Positions 44,977 to 52,631 of a DNA stretch of 64,000 nucleotides are shown piece after piece. Position 1 is the stretch's first letter. The number at the start of each line of letters is the position of its first letter. This stretch comes from Rhodococcus sp. HM1 (GTDB lineage: Bacteria > Actinomycetota > Actinomycetes > Mycobacteriales > Mycobacteriaceae), in the NCBI RefSeq assembly GCF_023218075.1, contig NZ_JALPTB010000006.1, positions 96,440 to 160,439 of the forward strand, given 5' to 3'. The position numbers and the translations under genes are program-made. Under the pieces are notes generated by a model. It was not told the origin of the DNA. It saw nothing but the letters and a program-made list of their open reading frames with translations, and did not search any database.

Positions 44977-46323
44977 GTGAGCGCTGACGAGGCCGTCATC
45001 GAGACCGATCACCGAACACCCGTATTCCAGTTCGACAGGCACGCACCGGACTACCGCGACAACTTCTCGGAGATCACCAGGGAGATGCACTCCAAGTGCC
45101 CCGTGGCCTGGTCCGACACACACGGTGGCCACTGGGTTGCCGCAGGTGGCGAGGCGGTGTTCACCCTCGCACGCTCGGCCTCCATCTCGAACGATCACGA
45201 CATCAAGGGGGTTCGCCGCGGATACAAGGGCATCATGATCCCGACCGCCGTCAGGGCATCGGGAGTCCGCGGCGGGATCCTGGAGATGGACGACCCCGAA
45301 CATCGCGAGTTCCGGGCCGTGCTCAATCCGTACCTGTCCCCCGCGGCCGTCGAGAAGTGGGTTCCGCTCATCGACGAGGTGATCCGCGCGTGCCTCGACG
45401 AGAAGATCGAAACGGGCAGGATCGATTTCATCGACGACCTCGTCAACATCGTCCCGGCGGTGATCACGCTGGCCATGCTGGGCATACCGGTCGCCAAATG
45501 GAAGGTGTACTGCGAACCCGTCCACGCCGCGATGTACACACCCCCGGACTCACCCGACGTCCATCGGGTGGCCGAACTGCACCGCATCATGGGTTTGGAT
45601 CTCCTCTCCAGCCTCCACGAGATCCGTGAGAACCCCCGCCCCGGCATGGTGGACGCGATCGCAAGGGCCACGATCGACGGCGAGAAGCCCGACGACCTCG
45701 AACTGCTCGGCGTTCTCAGCCTCCTCATCGGTGGTGGCTTCGATACGACGACCGCCCTGACCTCGCATGCGCTCGAATGGCTCTCCCAGAATCCCGACCA
45801 GCGGGAAATCCTCAGCGCCGAACGAGACACCCTCCTCGATTCGGCCACCGAGGAGTTCCTGCGCTACTTCTGCCCGTCGGCCGGGGACGGCCGCACGTTC
45901 TCAGCAGACGTCGAACTCGACGGCGTGCAGTTCAAGGAGGGCGAACGTGCCTGGCTGTCCTGGGCGATGGCGAACCGGGATCCGGCACTGTTCACCGACC
46001 CCGACGAGATCGACCTCGAGCGTAAGGGCAACCGGCACTTCAGCTTCGGGCTCGGCGTCCATCGCTGCATCGGATCCAACCTGGCCCGCAAGATGTTCAA
46101 GCGGATGCTGGTCGCGGTGCTCGACCGCACGCCGGATTTCCGGTGCGACCCCGAAAGCACGATCCACTACGACTCCATCGGTGTCATCCAGGGCATGCGT
46201 CGGCTTCCGGCCACCTTCACACCCGGCCCCCGGCTCGGCGCCGGACTCGACGAGACCCTCGCCGCGATCCAGAAGACGGTCGACGAACAGGGACTCGCTG
46301 CGCCGGTGACCGCACGGAGATGA
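44977..46323 (+). CDS. Cytochrome P450
   Basis: 448 residues, soluble bacterial class I. Heme-thiolate Cys364 in FSFGLGVHRCIG; I-helix oxygen-activation motif LLIGGGFDTTTALTS (the usual AG is GG); ExxR in EEFLRYF; no membrane anchor. Family cannot be assigned by eye. The context (ferredoxin before; hydrolase, SDR and EthD-like genes after) suggests monooxygenation of an alicyclic, terpenoid or other xenobiotic substrate. GTG start with GAGAGGGCAA. Its stop overlaps the start of the next gene (ATGA). Confidence 0.95.
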   Translation: MSADEAVIETDHRTPVFQFDRHAPDYRDNFSEITREMHSKCPVAWSDTHGGHWVAAGGEAVFTLARSASISNDHDIKGVRRGYKGIMIPTAVRASGVRGGILEMDDPEHREFRAVLNPYLSPAAVEKWVPLIDEVIRACLDEKIETGRIDFIDDLVNIVPAVITLAMLGIPVAKWKVYCEPVHAAMYTPPDSPDVHRVAELHRIMGLDLLSSLHEIRENPRPGMVDAIARATIDGEKPDDLELLGVLSLLIGGGFDTTTALTSHALEWLSQNPDQREILSAERDTLLDSATEEFLRYFCPSAGDGRTFSADVELDGVQFKEGERAWLSWAMANRDPALFTDPDEIDLERKGNRHFSFGLGVHRCIGSNLARKMFKRMLVAVLDRTPDFRCDPESTIHYDSIGVIQGMRRLPATFTPGPRLGAGLDETLAAIQKTVDEQGLAAPVTARR

Positions 46324-47484
46324 GCGCCGCCGACGCCCGACGGACGGCGTCACTCCCCGACCTGATCAGGACTTCGATGAACATCGACGACATGGTGATG
46401 ATCAGCATCGACGACCACGTGGTCGAACCCGCTGACATCTTCGAGAAGCACTTCCCCAAGAGCCTGATCGACCAGGCGCCCAAACTCACGGCCAACCCGC
46501 GCAACCCCAACGTGCAGGCATGGCAGTTCCAGGGCACGATTGTCGGCAGTTCCGGCCTCAACGCCGTGGTCTCGTGGCCCAAACACGAATGGGGCATGGA
46601 TCCCACGGGCTACGCCGAGATGCGACCCGCCGTCTACGACATGGATCTGCGGGTGCGCGACATGGACGCCAACGGCACCCTCGCCGCAACCCTGTTCGCG
46701 ACCTTCCCCGGCTTCGCCGGCACCCATCTCGCGAGCCTGCCCGACAAGAAGCTGTCCCTCGCCGCGTGCAAGGCCTTCAACGACTGGGTCGTCGGCGAGG
46801 TCCCCGACGCCCATCCCGGACGGTTCATCCCGATCGGCATCATCCCGTTCTTCGACGTGGACGAGTCGGTCGCCGAAATCCACCGCATCGCCGCGATGGG
46901 ATGCCGCTCGATCAGCATTCCCGAAACCCCCTACGGCGTCGGCGAGGGATTCCCCGACTTCAAGTCCGGCTACTGGGATCCGATCTTCCGGGCGTGCGTC
47001 GAGCACGGCATCGTCCTCAGCCTGCACATCGTGGGTCGCGCCGTGGCTCGACCGGCTCGAACGCCACATCGTCAACCAGTCCTGGACCGGAGTGAGCTTC
47101 CTGCCCGACAACATGTCCCCTACGGAGGTCTGGCGGAACAACTTCCTGGCCTGCTACATCACCGAGCCGAGTGGCCTGAACAACCGCCACCGCCTGGGAA
47201 TCGACACCATCGCATGGGAATGCGACTACCCCCACTCCGATTCGACCTGGCCGAGATCGCCGGAAATCCTGAAGGCCGAGCTGGACGCCGCCCGGTGCAC
47301 CGACGAAGAGATCGACAAGATCACCTTCGCCAATGCCGCGCGGTTCTTCGGCTGGGATCCGTTCGCGCACATCCCGCGCGAGCAGGCCACCGTCGGCGCA
47401 CTGCGAGCACGGGCCACCGATGTGGACATCAGCGAGACGTCCAAGGAGGAGTACCGCCGGCGCTACGAGCTCGCGCACCCCTGA
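46320..47484 (+). pseudogene. Amidohydrolase (ACMSD-like) broken by internal deletion and frameshift
   Basis: Two reading frames together encode one amidohydrolase-2 protein. The first (46320-47030) reads MISIDDHVVEPADIFEKHF through GCRSISIPETPYGVGEGF to VLSLHI; the second (from 47032) continues WVAPWLDRLERHIVNQSW, ECDYPHSDSTWPRSPEI and FANAARFFGWDPFAHIP to the stop at 47484. Typical homologues have about 55-60 residues between LSLHI and the WLDRLERH region, including part of the metal site, and these are missing at 47030-47032, where the frame also shifts by one. The first-frame product would continue as arginine/proline-rich nonsense to 47537. The ATG overlaps the P450 stop. It was probably the second enzyme of this operon. 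Confidence 0.8.
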
Positions 47485-47533
47485 GCCCTCCGGGACTCGA
47501 CATCCGATCCGCTTCGACCGAGAAGGAACATCC

Positions 47534-48295
47534 ATGACAGACACCCCACAGCTGTCCGGCAAGGTCGCGATCGTCACCGGCGCCGGAGGCGGGATCGGCC
47601 GGGCCTATTCCCGGGGTCTCGCCGAAGCCGGGGCAGCGGTGGTTCTCGCAGACGTCAACCTCGATTCCGCGACCGCGGCCGCCGAGGAACTGACAGCCGC
47701 GGGTCATCGCGCACTCGCGGTCCGTGTCGACGTCAGCGACGAAGCGAGCACGACCGAGATGGCGGCAACCGCGGCGGAACACTTCGGGTCCGTCGACATC
47801 CTGGTGAACAACGCGGGCCTGATGGCCGAAGTCGTCGGCGAGGGGACGCTCACCACGATGGAGCTCGACCTCTGGAACCGCACGCTCGGCGTCAACCTGA
47901 CGGGCCCGCTGCTGTGCACCCGCGCCGTGGTGCCGTACATGAAGGAACGCGGCTACGGCAAGATCGTGAACCAGTCCTCGAGCGGTGCCTTCATGGCCGC
48001 ACAGGCATACGGCATCACCAAGCTCGGGCTGGTGAGTATGACCGTGTCGCTGGCCCGCGAGCTGGCGCCGTTCGGAATTCGCGTGAACGCCATCGCACCC
48101 GGAATGGTCAACACCGAAGCCGGTTCGATCGCATCACCGCCGGAACTCAAGGAAATGGTCAAGCACGCCATCCCGTTCCCTTTCGGCGAACCGGAGGAAC
48201 TCGTCCCCGGTCTGCTGTACCTCGTGTCCTCGGGAAGCGACTGGGTGACCGGCCACACCCTCAACATCGACGGCGGCTGGGTCGTTCGCGTCTGA
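47534..48295 (+). CDS. Short-chain dehydrogenase/reductase (SDR)
   Basis: 253 residues, classical SDR. NAD(P) motif TGAGGGIGRAYSRGLA (about 16-31), NNAG, catalytic Ser in NQSSSGAF, YGITK (Tyr-Lys pair, about 154-158) and IAPGMVNTE. Asp after the second strand (VLADVNLD) favours NAD over NADP. AAGGAAC lies upstream. As third gene of the P450 operon it probably oxidises the alcohol formed by the monooxygenase; substrate unknown. Confidence 0.93.
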   Translation: MTDTPQLSGKVAIVTGAGGGIGRAYSRGLAEAGAAVVLADVNLDSATAAAEELTAAGHRALAVRVDVSDEASTTEMAATAAEHFGSVDILVNNAGLMAEVVGEGTLTTMELDLWNRTLGVNLTGPLLCTRAVVPYMKERGYGKIVNQSSSGAFMAAQAYGITKLGLVSMTVSLARELAPFGIRVNAIAPGMVNTEAGSIASPPELKEMVKHAIPFPFGEPEELVPGLLYLVSSGSDWVTGHTLNIDGGWVVRV

Positions 48296-48335
48296 ATCCC
48301 TTGTTCGACACAACTTCTCACAGACAGGAACACCA

Positions 48336-48662
48336 ATGAAGCACTACCTGCTCGTCGAGTCGTACCCCTCCCACCCCGAGCGGCTGGAAGAGTTCAACAA
48401 GTGGTACGACGAGGTCCACATCCCCGAGGTGGTCGCGCTCGACGGATTCGTGGGCGCCACGCGCCTGAGCCCTGCCGACGCCGACGGTGGCCCGTCGGTC
48501 ACGCTGTACGAACTCGAGGGCGATCCCCACGTGGCCAAGGCCAACGTCCATGCCGCGGCGGCGGCGAAGCAACTGAACATGTCGGACTCGTTGAGCTACG
48601 GCCCCATCCCGAAGATGCGGATCATGGAGGTGAAGTCCGAGCACTCCAAGTCCTCCGGATAG
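48336..48662 (+). CDS. EthD-like dimeric ferredoxin-fold protein
   Basis: 108 residues. MKHYLLVESYPSHPERLEEFNKWYDEVHIPEVVAL carries the pattern of the EthD/REDY-type dimeric alpha-beta barrels found next to actinobacterial P450s (EthD is needed for ether degradation by a P450 system). The C-terminus is polar. ACAGGAAC is the ribosome site. Last gene of the P450 operon, followed by a bidirectional terminator. Confidence 0.82.
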   Translation: MKHYLLVESYPSHPERLEEFNKWYDEVHIPEVVALDGFVGATRLSPADADGGPSVTLYELEGDPHVAKANVHAAAAAKQLNMSDSLSYGPIPKMRIMEVKSEHSKSSG

Positions 48663-48670
48663 CCCGTGCC

Positions 48671-48712
48671 CGTGCGCGTTTTCGGTAGCCACCGCTACCG
48701 AAAACGCGCACG
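48671..48712. terminator. Bidirectional terminator, 19-bp perfect inverted repeat
   Basis: CGTGCGCGTTTTCGGTAGC (48671-48689), CACC loop, GCTACCGAAAACGCGCACG (48694-48712). It lies 8 bases after the EthD-like stop and 4 bases before the stop of the convergent N-demethylase gene, so it can end both transcripts. Confidence 0.9.
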
Positions 48713-48716
48713 ACGG

Positions 48717-49742
48717 TCAGGGGCGGACACCTCCGAATTCGCGCAGCCACTTCAGACCCGGCTCGCGGGTGCGGGTGATGCCCTTGTAATCGGCCATGTC
48801 CTCGGGCAGTTCGTCGAGCACACGGTAGAGGCGGTCGGCCCATTCGGGCACCCGGGCGATGTCCTCGAACGACAGCAGGTAGGTGCGGATGAGGAACATG
48901 ATCGCGCCGGACGTACCGAGGCGCACGAGGTGCTGGACCTCGACGCGCAGGTGCAGCCGCCGCCCCACGTCTTCGAGAGGTCCCTCGGCGAGCAGTCGCC
49001 GGTCCCGGCCCCATTCGGGATAGGTCTCGGTGGACTGGTCGAGCCGGCGATCGACGCTGAGCGACCAGTTGGTGCGCCGGTAGCACTGTCCCGGCTGCAG
49101 CCCCATGAGGAACTGCTGGGCGCGCGGGATCACCCCTTCGGCATGGACACGCGGTACCGGACCGTGGATCTGGAGAAAACTCATGCCGACGTCGAAGCGC
49201 AGCGACCAGTCGGCCGCGAAGGTCACCAGGCCGGCGTCACCCCACAGCGCTCCCTCGCGCTGGTCGAGCAACACGACGTCCTCCTGGATCTGCCTGCCGA
49301 TGAAGCGCAGCGGAGACTCGGGAAGCGTGGACCGCTCACCGAAGACGAAGGCCTGTTCGACGTCGAGCACCCGGTTGCTCCAGCGCAGGATCGCGCCGTC
49401 ACGGTCGAGCGCGAACGTGCGCGGGTCGGCGTCGGTGAGCATCCGCATGAGCGTGACCATCGCGTCCCACTGCGCGATCTCCATGTGCGGAAGGGATTGG
49501 AAGCGAGTGTGATCGGCAGCGAGAATGCGCTCACGCTCGGCGAGGTCGTCGAGGTAGCAGCCGTCGATGTCGACGGGATGCCGGCCCCATCCGCCCGCAG
49601 CAGTTTCCACCACGCTTCCGGCGGGTTCGAGGTTGGTGCTGTAGCGGTAGGTGTCGCGGGCGAACGGAAACGGGAAACGTGCAATCCGATCCGGAAGATC
49701 GGTGCCGCTGTCACGGATCGCGAAATCTATTGTTGCACTCAC
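48717..49742 (-). CDS. Heme-dependent oxidative N-demethylase, heme subunit (DUF3445)
   Basis: 341 residues from GTG at 49742. Matches the DUF3445 family, whose heme-binding PAS-like alpha subunit oxidatively removes methyl groups from secondary amines such as dimethylamine, giving formaldehyde. Recognisable stretches: ARFPFPFARDTYRYSTNLEPAG-type start, ILAADHTRFQSLPHMEIAQWDAMV, IGRQIQEDVVLLDQREGALWGDAGLVTFAADW (only short parts quoted), MSFLQIHGPVPRVHAE, and FLIRTYLLSFEDIARVPEWA. The GTG overlaps the reductase stop by 4 bases. A short in-frame extension to 49796 is not supported. Whether the substrate is dimethylamine or a larger N-methyl compound cannot be read. Confidence 0.85.
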   Translation of the reverse strand: MSATIDFAIRDSGTDLPDRIARFPFPFARDTYRYSTNLEPAGSVVETAAGGWGRHPVDIDGCYLDDLAERERILAADHTRFQSLPHMEIAQWDAMVTLMRMLTDADPRTFALDRDGAILRWSNRVLDVEQAFVFGERSTLPESPLRFIGRQIQEDVVLLDQREGALWGDAGLVTFAADWSLRFDVGMSFLQIHGPVPRVHAEGVIPRAQQFLMGLQPGQCYRRTNWSLSVDRRLDQSTETYPEWGRDRRLLAEGPLEDVGRRLHLRVEVQHLVRLGTSGAIMFLIRTYLLSFEDIARVPEWADRLYRVLDELPEDMADYKGITRTREPGLKWLREFGGVRP

Positions 49743-50734
49743 AGATCCAACTCCAATCTCTCTCCGCTCGCGCGGGAGACACACGGCATCAGGCAATCCC
49801 CCACTTCCTTCTCCGCCTCACCGAGATACAGGTCGCGATGGTCGATCCCACCACCGGTAGCGGGCAGGCGGCATTCGCCACACACGCCCTGCCGGCAGAG
49901 GTTGGGTACCGCGATCCCTTCGGATTCGAGTGCTTCGAGCAGGCTCACGCCGGAGTCGACCACGACATCGAGACCACTGCGGCGCAGGTGCGCGGTGAAC
50001 GGCGCGCCCGGGTCGAGCGCGCCGACACCGAAGTGCTCGTAGTGGACGCGCGCGTCGGGCCATCCGGCGGCCCGGGCACGCGTTGCGAGGTCGTCGATGA
50101 GACCGGACGGGCCGCAGACGTACATGTGCGCCCCGATGGGCTGATCCAGCAGCACGGAGTCCACGTGGGCACGGAAGCGATCCTTCGAATCGTAGGTCCG
50201 CAATCGGTCCCCGCAGAGTTTCCGCAGTTCTTCGAGGTGGGGGCCGTCCCCGTCGCGGAAAACGTAGTGCACCTCGAACGAGCGCGCCCACTGCACGGCG
50301 GCGCGGACGTGGGACAGTATCGGGGTGACTCCGATGCCACCCGCGACGAGCACGTGGTGCCGGGCCGTGAGGACCGGAGCGAAAGCGCTACGCGGGGTGG
50401 AGATCGAAACACGATCGCCGACCCTCAGGTCCTGGATCCACCGCGACCCGCCGCGTCCGGATTCCTCGAGCCGCACCGAGATCGCGTAGTGGTCGGGTTC
50501 GAACGAGGGACCGGTCAGCGAATAGGAATTGCGCCGCGCTCGCCCGTCGGGTCCCGTGCCGCACGCGACGACGACGTGACTGCCGGGAGTGAAGGACGGC
50601 AACGACCGACCTCCCGGATCGGCCAGGCGAACGTGCCGGACGGTGGGAGACAATTCGATCGTGTCGGTGACCGACAGATACAGGTCCGTCTCGGCACGCG
50701 CATACCCTGCCGAGGCATCCGACATCAGCGTCAT
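49739..50734 (-). CDS. FMN/[2Fe-2S] oxidoreductase subunit of the N-demethylase
   Basis: 331 residues, phthalate-dioxygenase-reductase class: ferredoxin-reductase domain with flavin motif RARRNSYSLTG, NAD-binding GGIGVTPILSHV and VCGPSGLI, then a C-terminal plant-type [2Fe-2S] domain with Cys in PNLCRQGVCGECRL and a fourth Cys in DCLMPC. It would pass NADH electrons to the heme subunit, as in dimethylamine monooxygenase and VanB-type systems. ATG at 50734 follows GGAGGAG and overlaps the stop of the small subunit gene (ATGA). An upstream frame extension is arginine-rich and not coding. Confidence 0.9.
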   Translation of the reverse strand: MTLMSDASAGYARAETDLYLSVTDTIELSPTVRHVRLADPGGRSLPSFTPGSHVVVACGTGPDGRARRNSYSLTGPSFEPDHYAISVRLEESGRGGSRWIQDLRVGDRVSISTPRSAFAPVLTARHHVLVAGGIGVTPILSHVRAAVQWARSFEVHYVFRDGDGPHLEELRKLCGDRLRTYDSKDRFRAHVDSVLLDQPIGAHMYVCGPSGLIDDLATRARAAGWPDARVHYEHFGVGALDPGAPFTAHLRRSGLDVVVDSGVSLLEALESEGIAVPNLCRQGVCGECRLPATGGGIDHRDLYLGEAEKEVGDCLMPCVSRASGERLELDL

Positions 50735-51246
50735 CAGAGCTCCTCCGCATCGATCATGTAGCCGAGATAGGCGCCGTGCAGGCGCGAAACATGGTGGTAG
50801 ACGACCAGTTCCGATGCACAGGTCGGACATGTCGTGCACTGTCCGATCCCGACCTCCGCGAGATGCGTGGCGTGACAGTGCGCGCAGTAGACGCTGCGCG
50901 TCGTCACGTCGATCGGAACGGGGAGGATCTCGGCGTCGAGAAGTCCTCCGGCCACGGCCGCCGCTCGCGCCGACAGCACTGCAGCCTCCGGCCCGACGAG
51001 AACCAGTCGCCACCCCACCCGGGCGGCACTCAGTTGACGTTCGAGGACCTCCGCCGCGGTGTCACCCCACACGGTCGGCAGTCGTAACCAGCCGACTCGA
51101 CGGCCTCCGAAGGACGACACGAGACTCCGCGCTTGCGCGAGTGCGGCGTCACCGAAGGACAGAATGGTCACCGAGCGTCCGCCCTCTGCGATGCGCCGCT
51201 CTTCCTCCCATCTCGGCACGCTGGTGGTATCCATACAGACGCTCAT
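50734..51246 (-). CDS. Small zinc-ribbon subunit of the N-demethylase (DmmA-like)
   Basis: 170 residues from ATG at 51246. N-terminal half is an alpha/beta domain (RSVTILSFGDAALAQARSLV; WRLVLVGPEAAVLSARAAAV) without known catalytic motif; the C-terminal half has a treble of Cys pairs (VYCAHCHATHLA; CTTCPTCASELVVYHH) and ends SRLHGAYLGYMIDAEEL. This matches the small subunit family found with dimethylamine monooxygenase heme and reductase subunits. The three genes overlap by 4 bases each. A longer upstream frame is non-coding. Confidence is moderate because I identify it by pattern and context. Confidence 0.75.
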   Translation of the reverse strand: MSVCMDTTSVPRWEEERRIAEGGRSVTILSFGDAALAQARSLVSSFGGRRVGWLRLPTVWGDTAAEVLERQLSAARVGWRLVLVGPEAAVLSARAAAVAGGLLDAEILPVPIDVTTRSVYCAHCHATHLAEVGIGQCTTCPTCASELVVYHHVSRLHGAYLGYMIDAEEL

Positions 51247-51254
51247 CGCATCAC

Positions 51255-51635
51255 CTACGGCGCGAAGGACCGGTGGCCGACGTAGAACGCGAGCGCGCCC
51301 TCGGGGGTGGTGAAGCGGATGCGAGATCCCTTGGGAAAGAAGATCGCATCGCGAGCTCGCGCGATCTCGACCTGCCCGGTGTCGAGGTTCTCGAGGCGGA
51401 ACTCGCCGTCGAGAACCACCTTCATCTCGTCGTACTCGTACATGTAGTCGAGCGGAGCCTCGGTGGGTTCGAGGGCGAAGTACCCCGCCGCCATCTCCGA
51501 TCCGTCGGGGTTCGGATAGACGTCGTCGATGTACCCCTTCGTTCCCGGGAATTCGTCGAGCGACATCTGCGGGAGCGTCTTCCAGAATCCGGAGGTCACC
51601 CGGAAAACGGGTGCTGTGGTCGTGGTCTCGGACAT
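51255..51635 (-). CDS. Cupin protein at the head of the N-demethylase operon
   Basis: 126 residues from ATG at 51635 (MSETTTTAPVFRVTSGFWKT). Beta-barrel with YEYDEMKVVLDGEFRLENLDTG (first cupin motif lacking the usual two His) and DAIFFPKGSRIRFTTPEGALAF (second). Resembles EutQ-like cupins. Its stop is 8 bases before the start of the small subunit, so it is in the same transcript. Role unknown; it could bind the substrate or a derived aldehyde. GGAGTTCTC precedes the start; a frame extension to 51707 is excluded. Confidence 0.8.
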   Translation of the reverse strand: MSETTTTAPVFRVTSGFWKTLPQMSLDEFPGTKGYIDDVYPNPDGSEMAAGYFALEPTEAPLDYMYEYDEMKVVLDGEFRLENLDTGQVEIARARDAIFFPKGSRIRFTTPEGALAFYVGHRSFAP

Positions 51636-51742
51636 GAGAACTCCTCGGAAAGGAATGCGCGAACGCGCGCTGTGCGGCGAAACGTCGATCGCTGACGTGA
51701 AACACACGATAATGCGAAGAAACGCAGCGATGGGTTGCCGCT

Positions 51743-51761
51743 CGGTTAACGCGTGTAACCG
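51743..51761. promoter_or_regulatory. Candidate operator before the N-demethylase operon
   Basis: CGGTTA (51743-51748), 7-base centre ACGCGTG, TAACCG (51756-51761): an inverted repeat with 6-bp arms. TATCGT (51711-51706, minus strand) downstream is a possible -10, so the site lies near the -35 to -60 region. The adjacent TetR is the obvious candidate binder; not proven. Confidence 0.45.
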
Positions 51762-51782
51762 ATTCCTCTCGGAAGCACGACT

Positions 51783-51816
51783 TTCGGGCCGCGGGCCATG
51801 AAGCCCGCGGCCCGAA
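51783..51816 (-). terminator. Terminator of the TetR gene
   Basis: TTCGGGCCGCGGGC (51783-51796) and GCCCGCGGCCCGAA (51803-51816), 14-bp perfect stem, 6-base loop, starting 12 bases after the TetR stop. No T-tract. Confidence 0.75.
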
Positions 51817-51827
51817 CGAAGAGTTCG

Positions 51828-52445
51828 TCAGTTGCCGGATCCGAAGAAAGCGCGGTGCCAGATGCGCGTGACGATCTGCGCTCCCTGCTCGACCGGCATC
51901 GGAGACCGCTGGAGAGCATCCTGGGCATACCAGACGTAGGCGGACTGTTCCACCATGCACGCGGCGGCCTCGACCACGCCCCGCACGTTGAGACCGCCGA
52001 CCGTGTCCATGCCACACTTCACCTTGAGCACGGTGGTGAACCGGTCGATGTGCCGATTGCGCATCGACCACCAGATCTCGCGGAAACGCGGGTCGACGCT
52101 CGCAGCCTCGACGAGAGTCCGCATGATGTCGCGGTTTTCGTAGTAGTGAGACAGGTAACCGGTGTTCGCTTCGAGCAGCGCCTGGTACGGATCGTCCTCG
52201 ATGCGGTGCTCGGTCGCACCACTGGCACGGAACAGATCGTCGTGCGTGTCGGCGATCAACGTCGCAAACAGGTCCTCCTTGTCACTGAAGTACCTGTACA
52301 ACCCCCCGAGCGACATCCCGGCTTCCGTCGCGACGCCACTCATGGTGGCGCCGACGTAACCGTCGCGAGCAAAGACCGAGCGCGCCGCTTCCAGCAGCTT
52401 GGTGCGGGTACGGCGCCCCTTGGTGGTGTTCGGCAGGTGCGACAT
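51828..52445 (-). CDS. TetR-family transcriptional regulator
   Basis: 205 residues from ATG at 52445, preceded by AAAGGAGGGAC. N-terminal helix-turn-helix (RTKLLEAARSVFARDGYVG; MSGVATEAGMSLGGLYRYFSDKEDLF) is canonical; the C-terminal ligand domain is variable. It lies between the divergently transcribed ligase operon (52632 on) and the N-demethylase operon behind it, which it may control. The 186-base gap upstream holds two inverted motifs. A longer frame to 52505 is unlikely. Confidence 0.92.
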   Translation of the reverse strand: MSHLPNTTKGRRTRTKLLEAARSVFARDGYVGATMSGVATEAGMSLGGLYRYFSDKEDLFATLIADTHDDLFRASGATEHRIEDDPYQALLEANTGYLSHYYENRDIMRTLVEAASVDPRFREIWWSMRNRHIDRFTTVLKVKCGMDTVGGLNVRGVVEAAACMVEQSAYVWYAQDALQRSPMPVEQGAQIVTRIWHRAFFGSGN

Positions 52446-52512
52446 GTCCCTCCTTTCGTTGCGGGCATCGTAGCCGTTCAACACAATGTTCATCAGAGTT
52501 AACAAAAAAGCG

Positions 52513-52553
52513 ACGTCACTCTCTTGACGTGAGCCACGTTACTACTCCAGAAT
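52513..52553 (+). promoter_or_regulatory. Promoter and inverted repeat of the CoA-ligase operon
   Basis: TTGACG (52524-52529), 18 bases, CAGAAT (52548-52553). Overlapping the -35 is ACGTCA (52513-52518), CTCTCT, TGACGT (52525-52530), an inverted repeat with perfect 6-bp arms. AACACAATGTT (52480-52490 region) and GTTAAC just upstream resemble the TetR-side motifs and GTTAAC also occurs at 51745-51750. Positions suit repression by the divergent TetR. Confidence 0.5.
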
Positions 52554-52631
52554 CGTTTCATCGACATCGCGTCCCTTCCCGCGACGCCTCTTTTGCTTCT
52601 TCATCCGGCTTCCACCGAAACGGAGTCCCCC

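Noticed and set aside
48671..48712. CRISPR-like or mobile-element inverted repeat
   Set aside because: Single copy, between two convergent stop codons, with terminator-like geometry; no transposase nearby.
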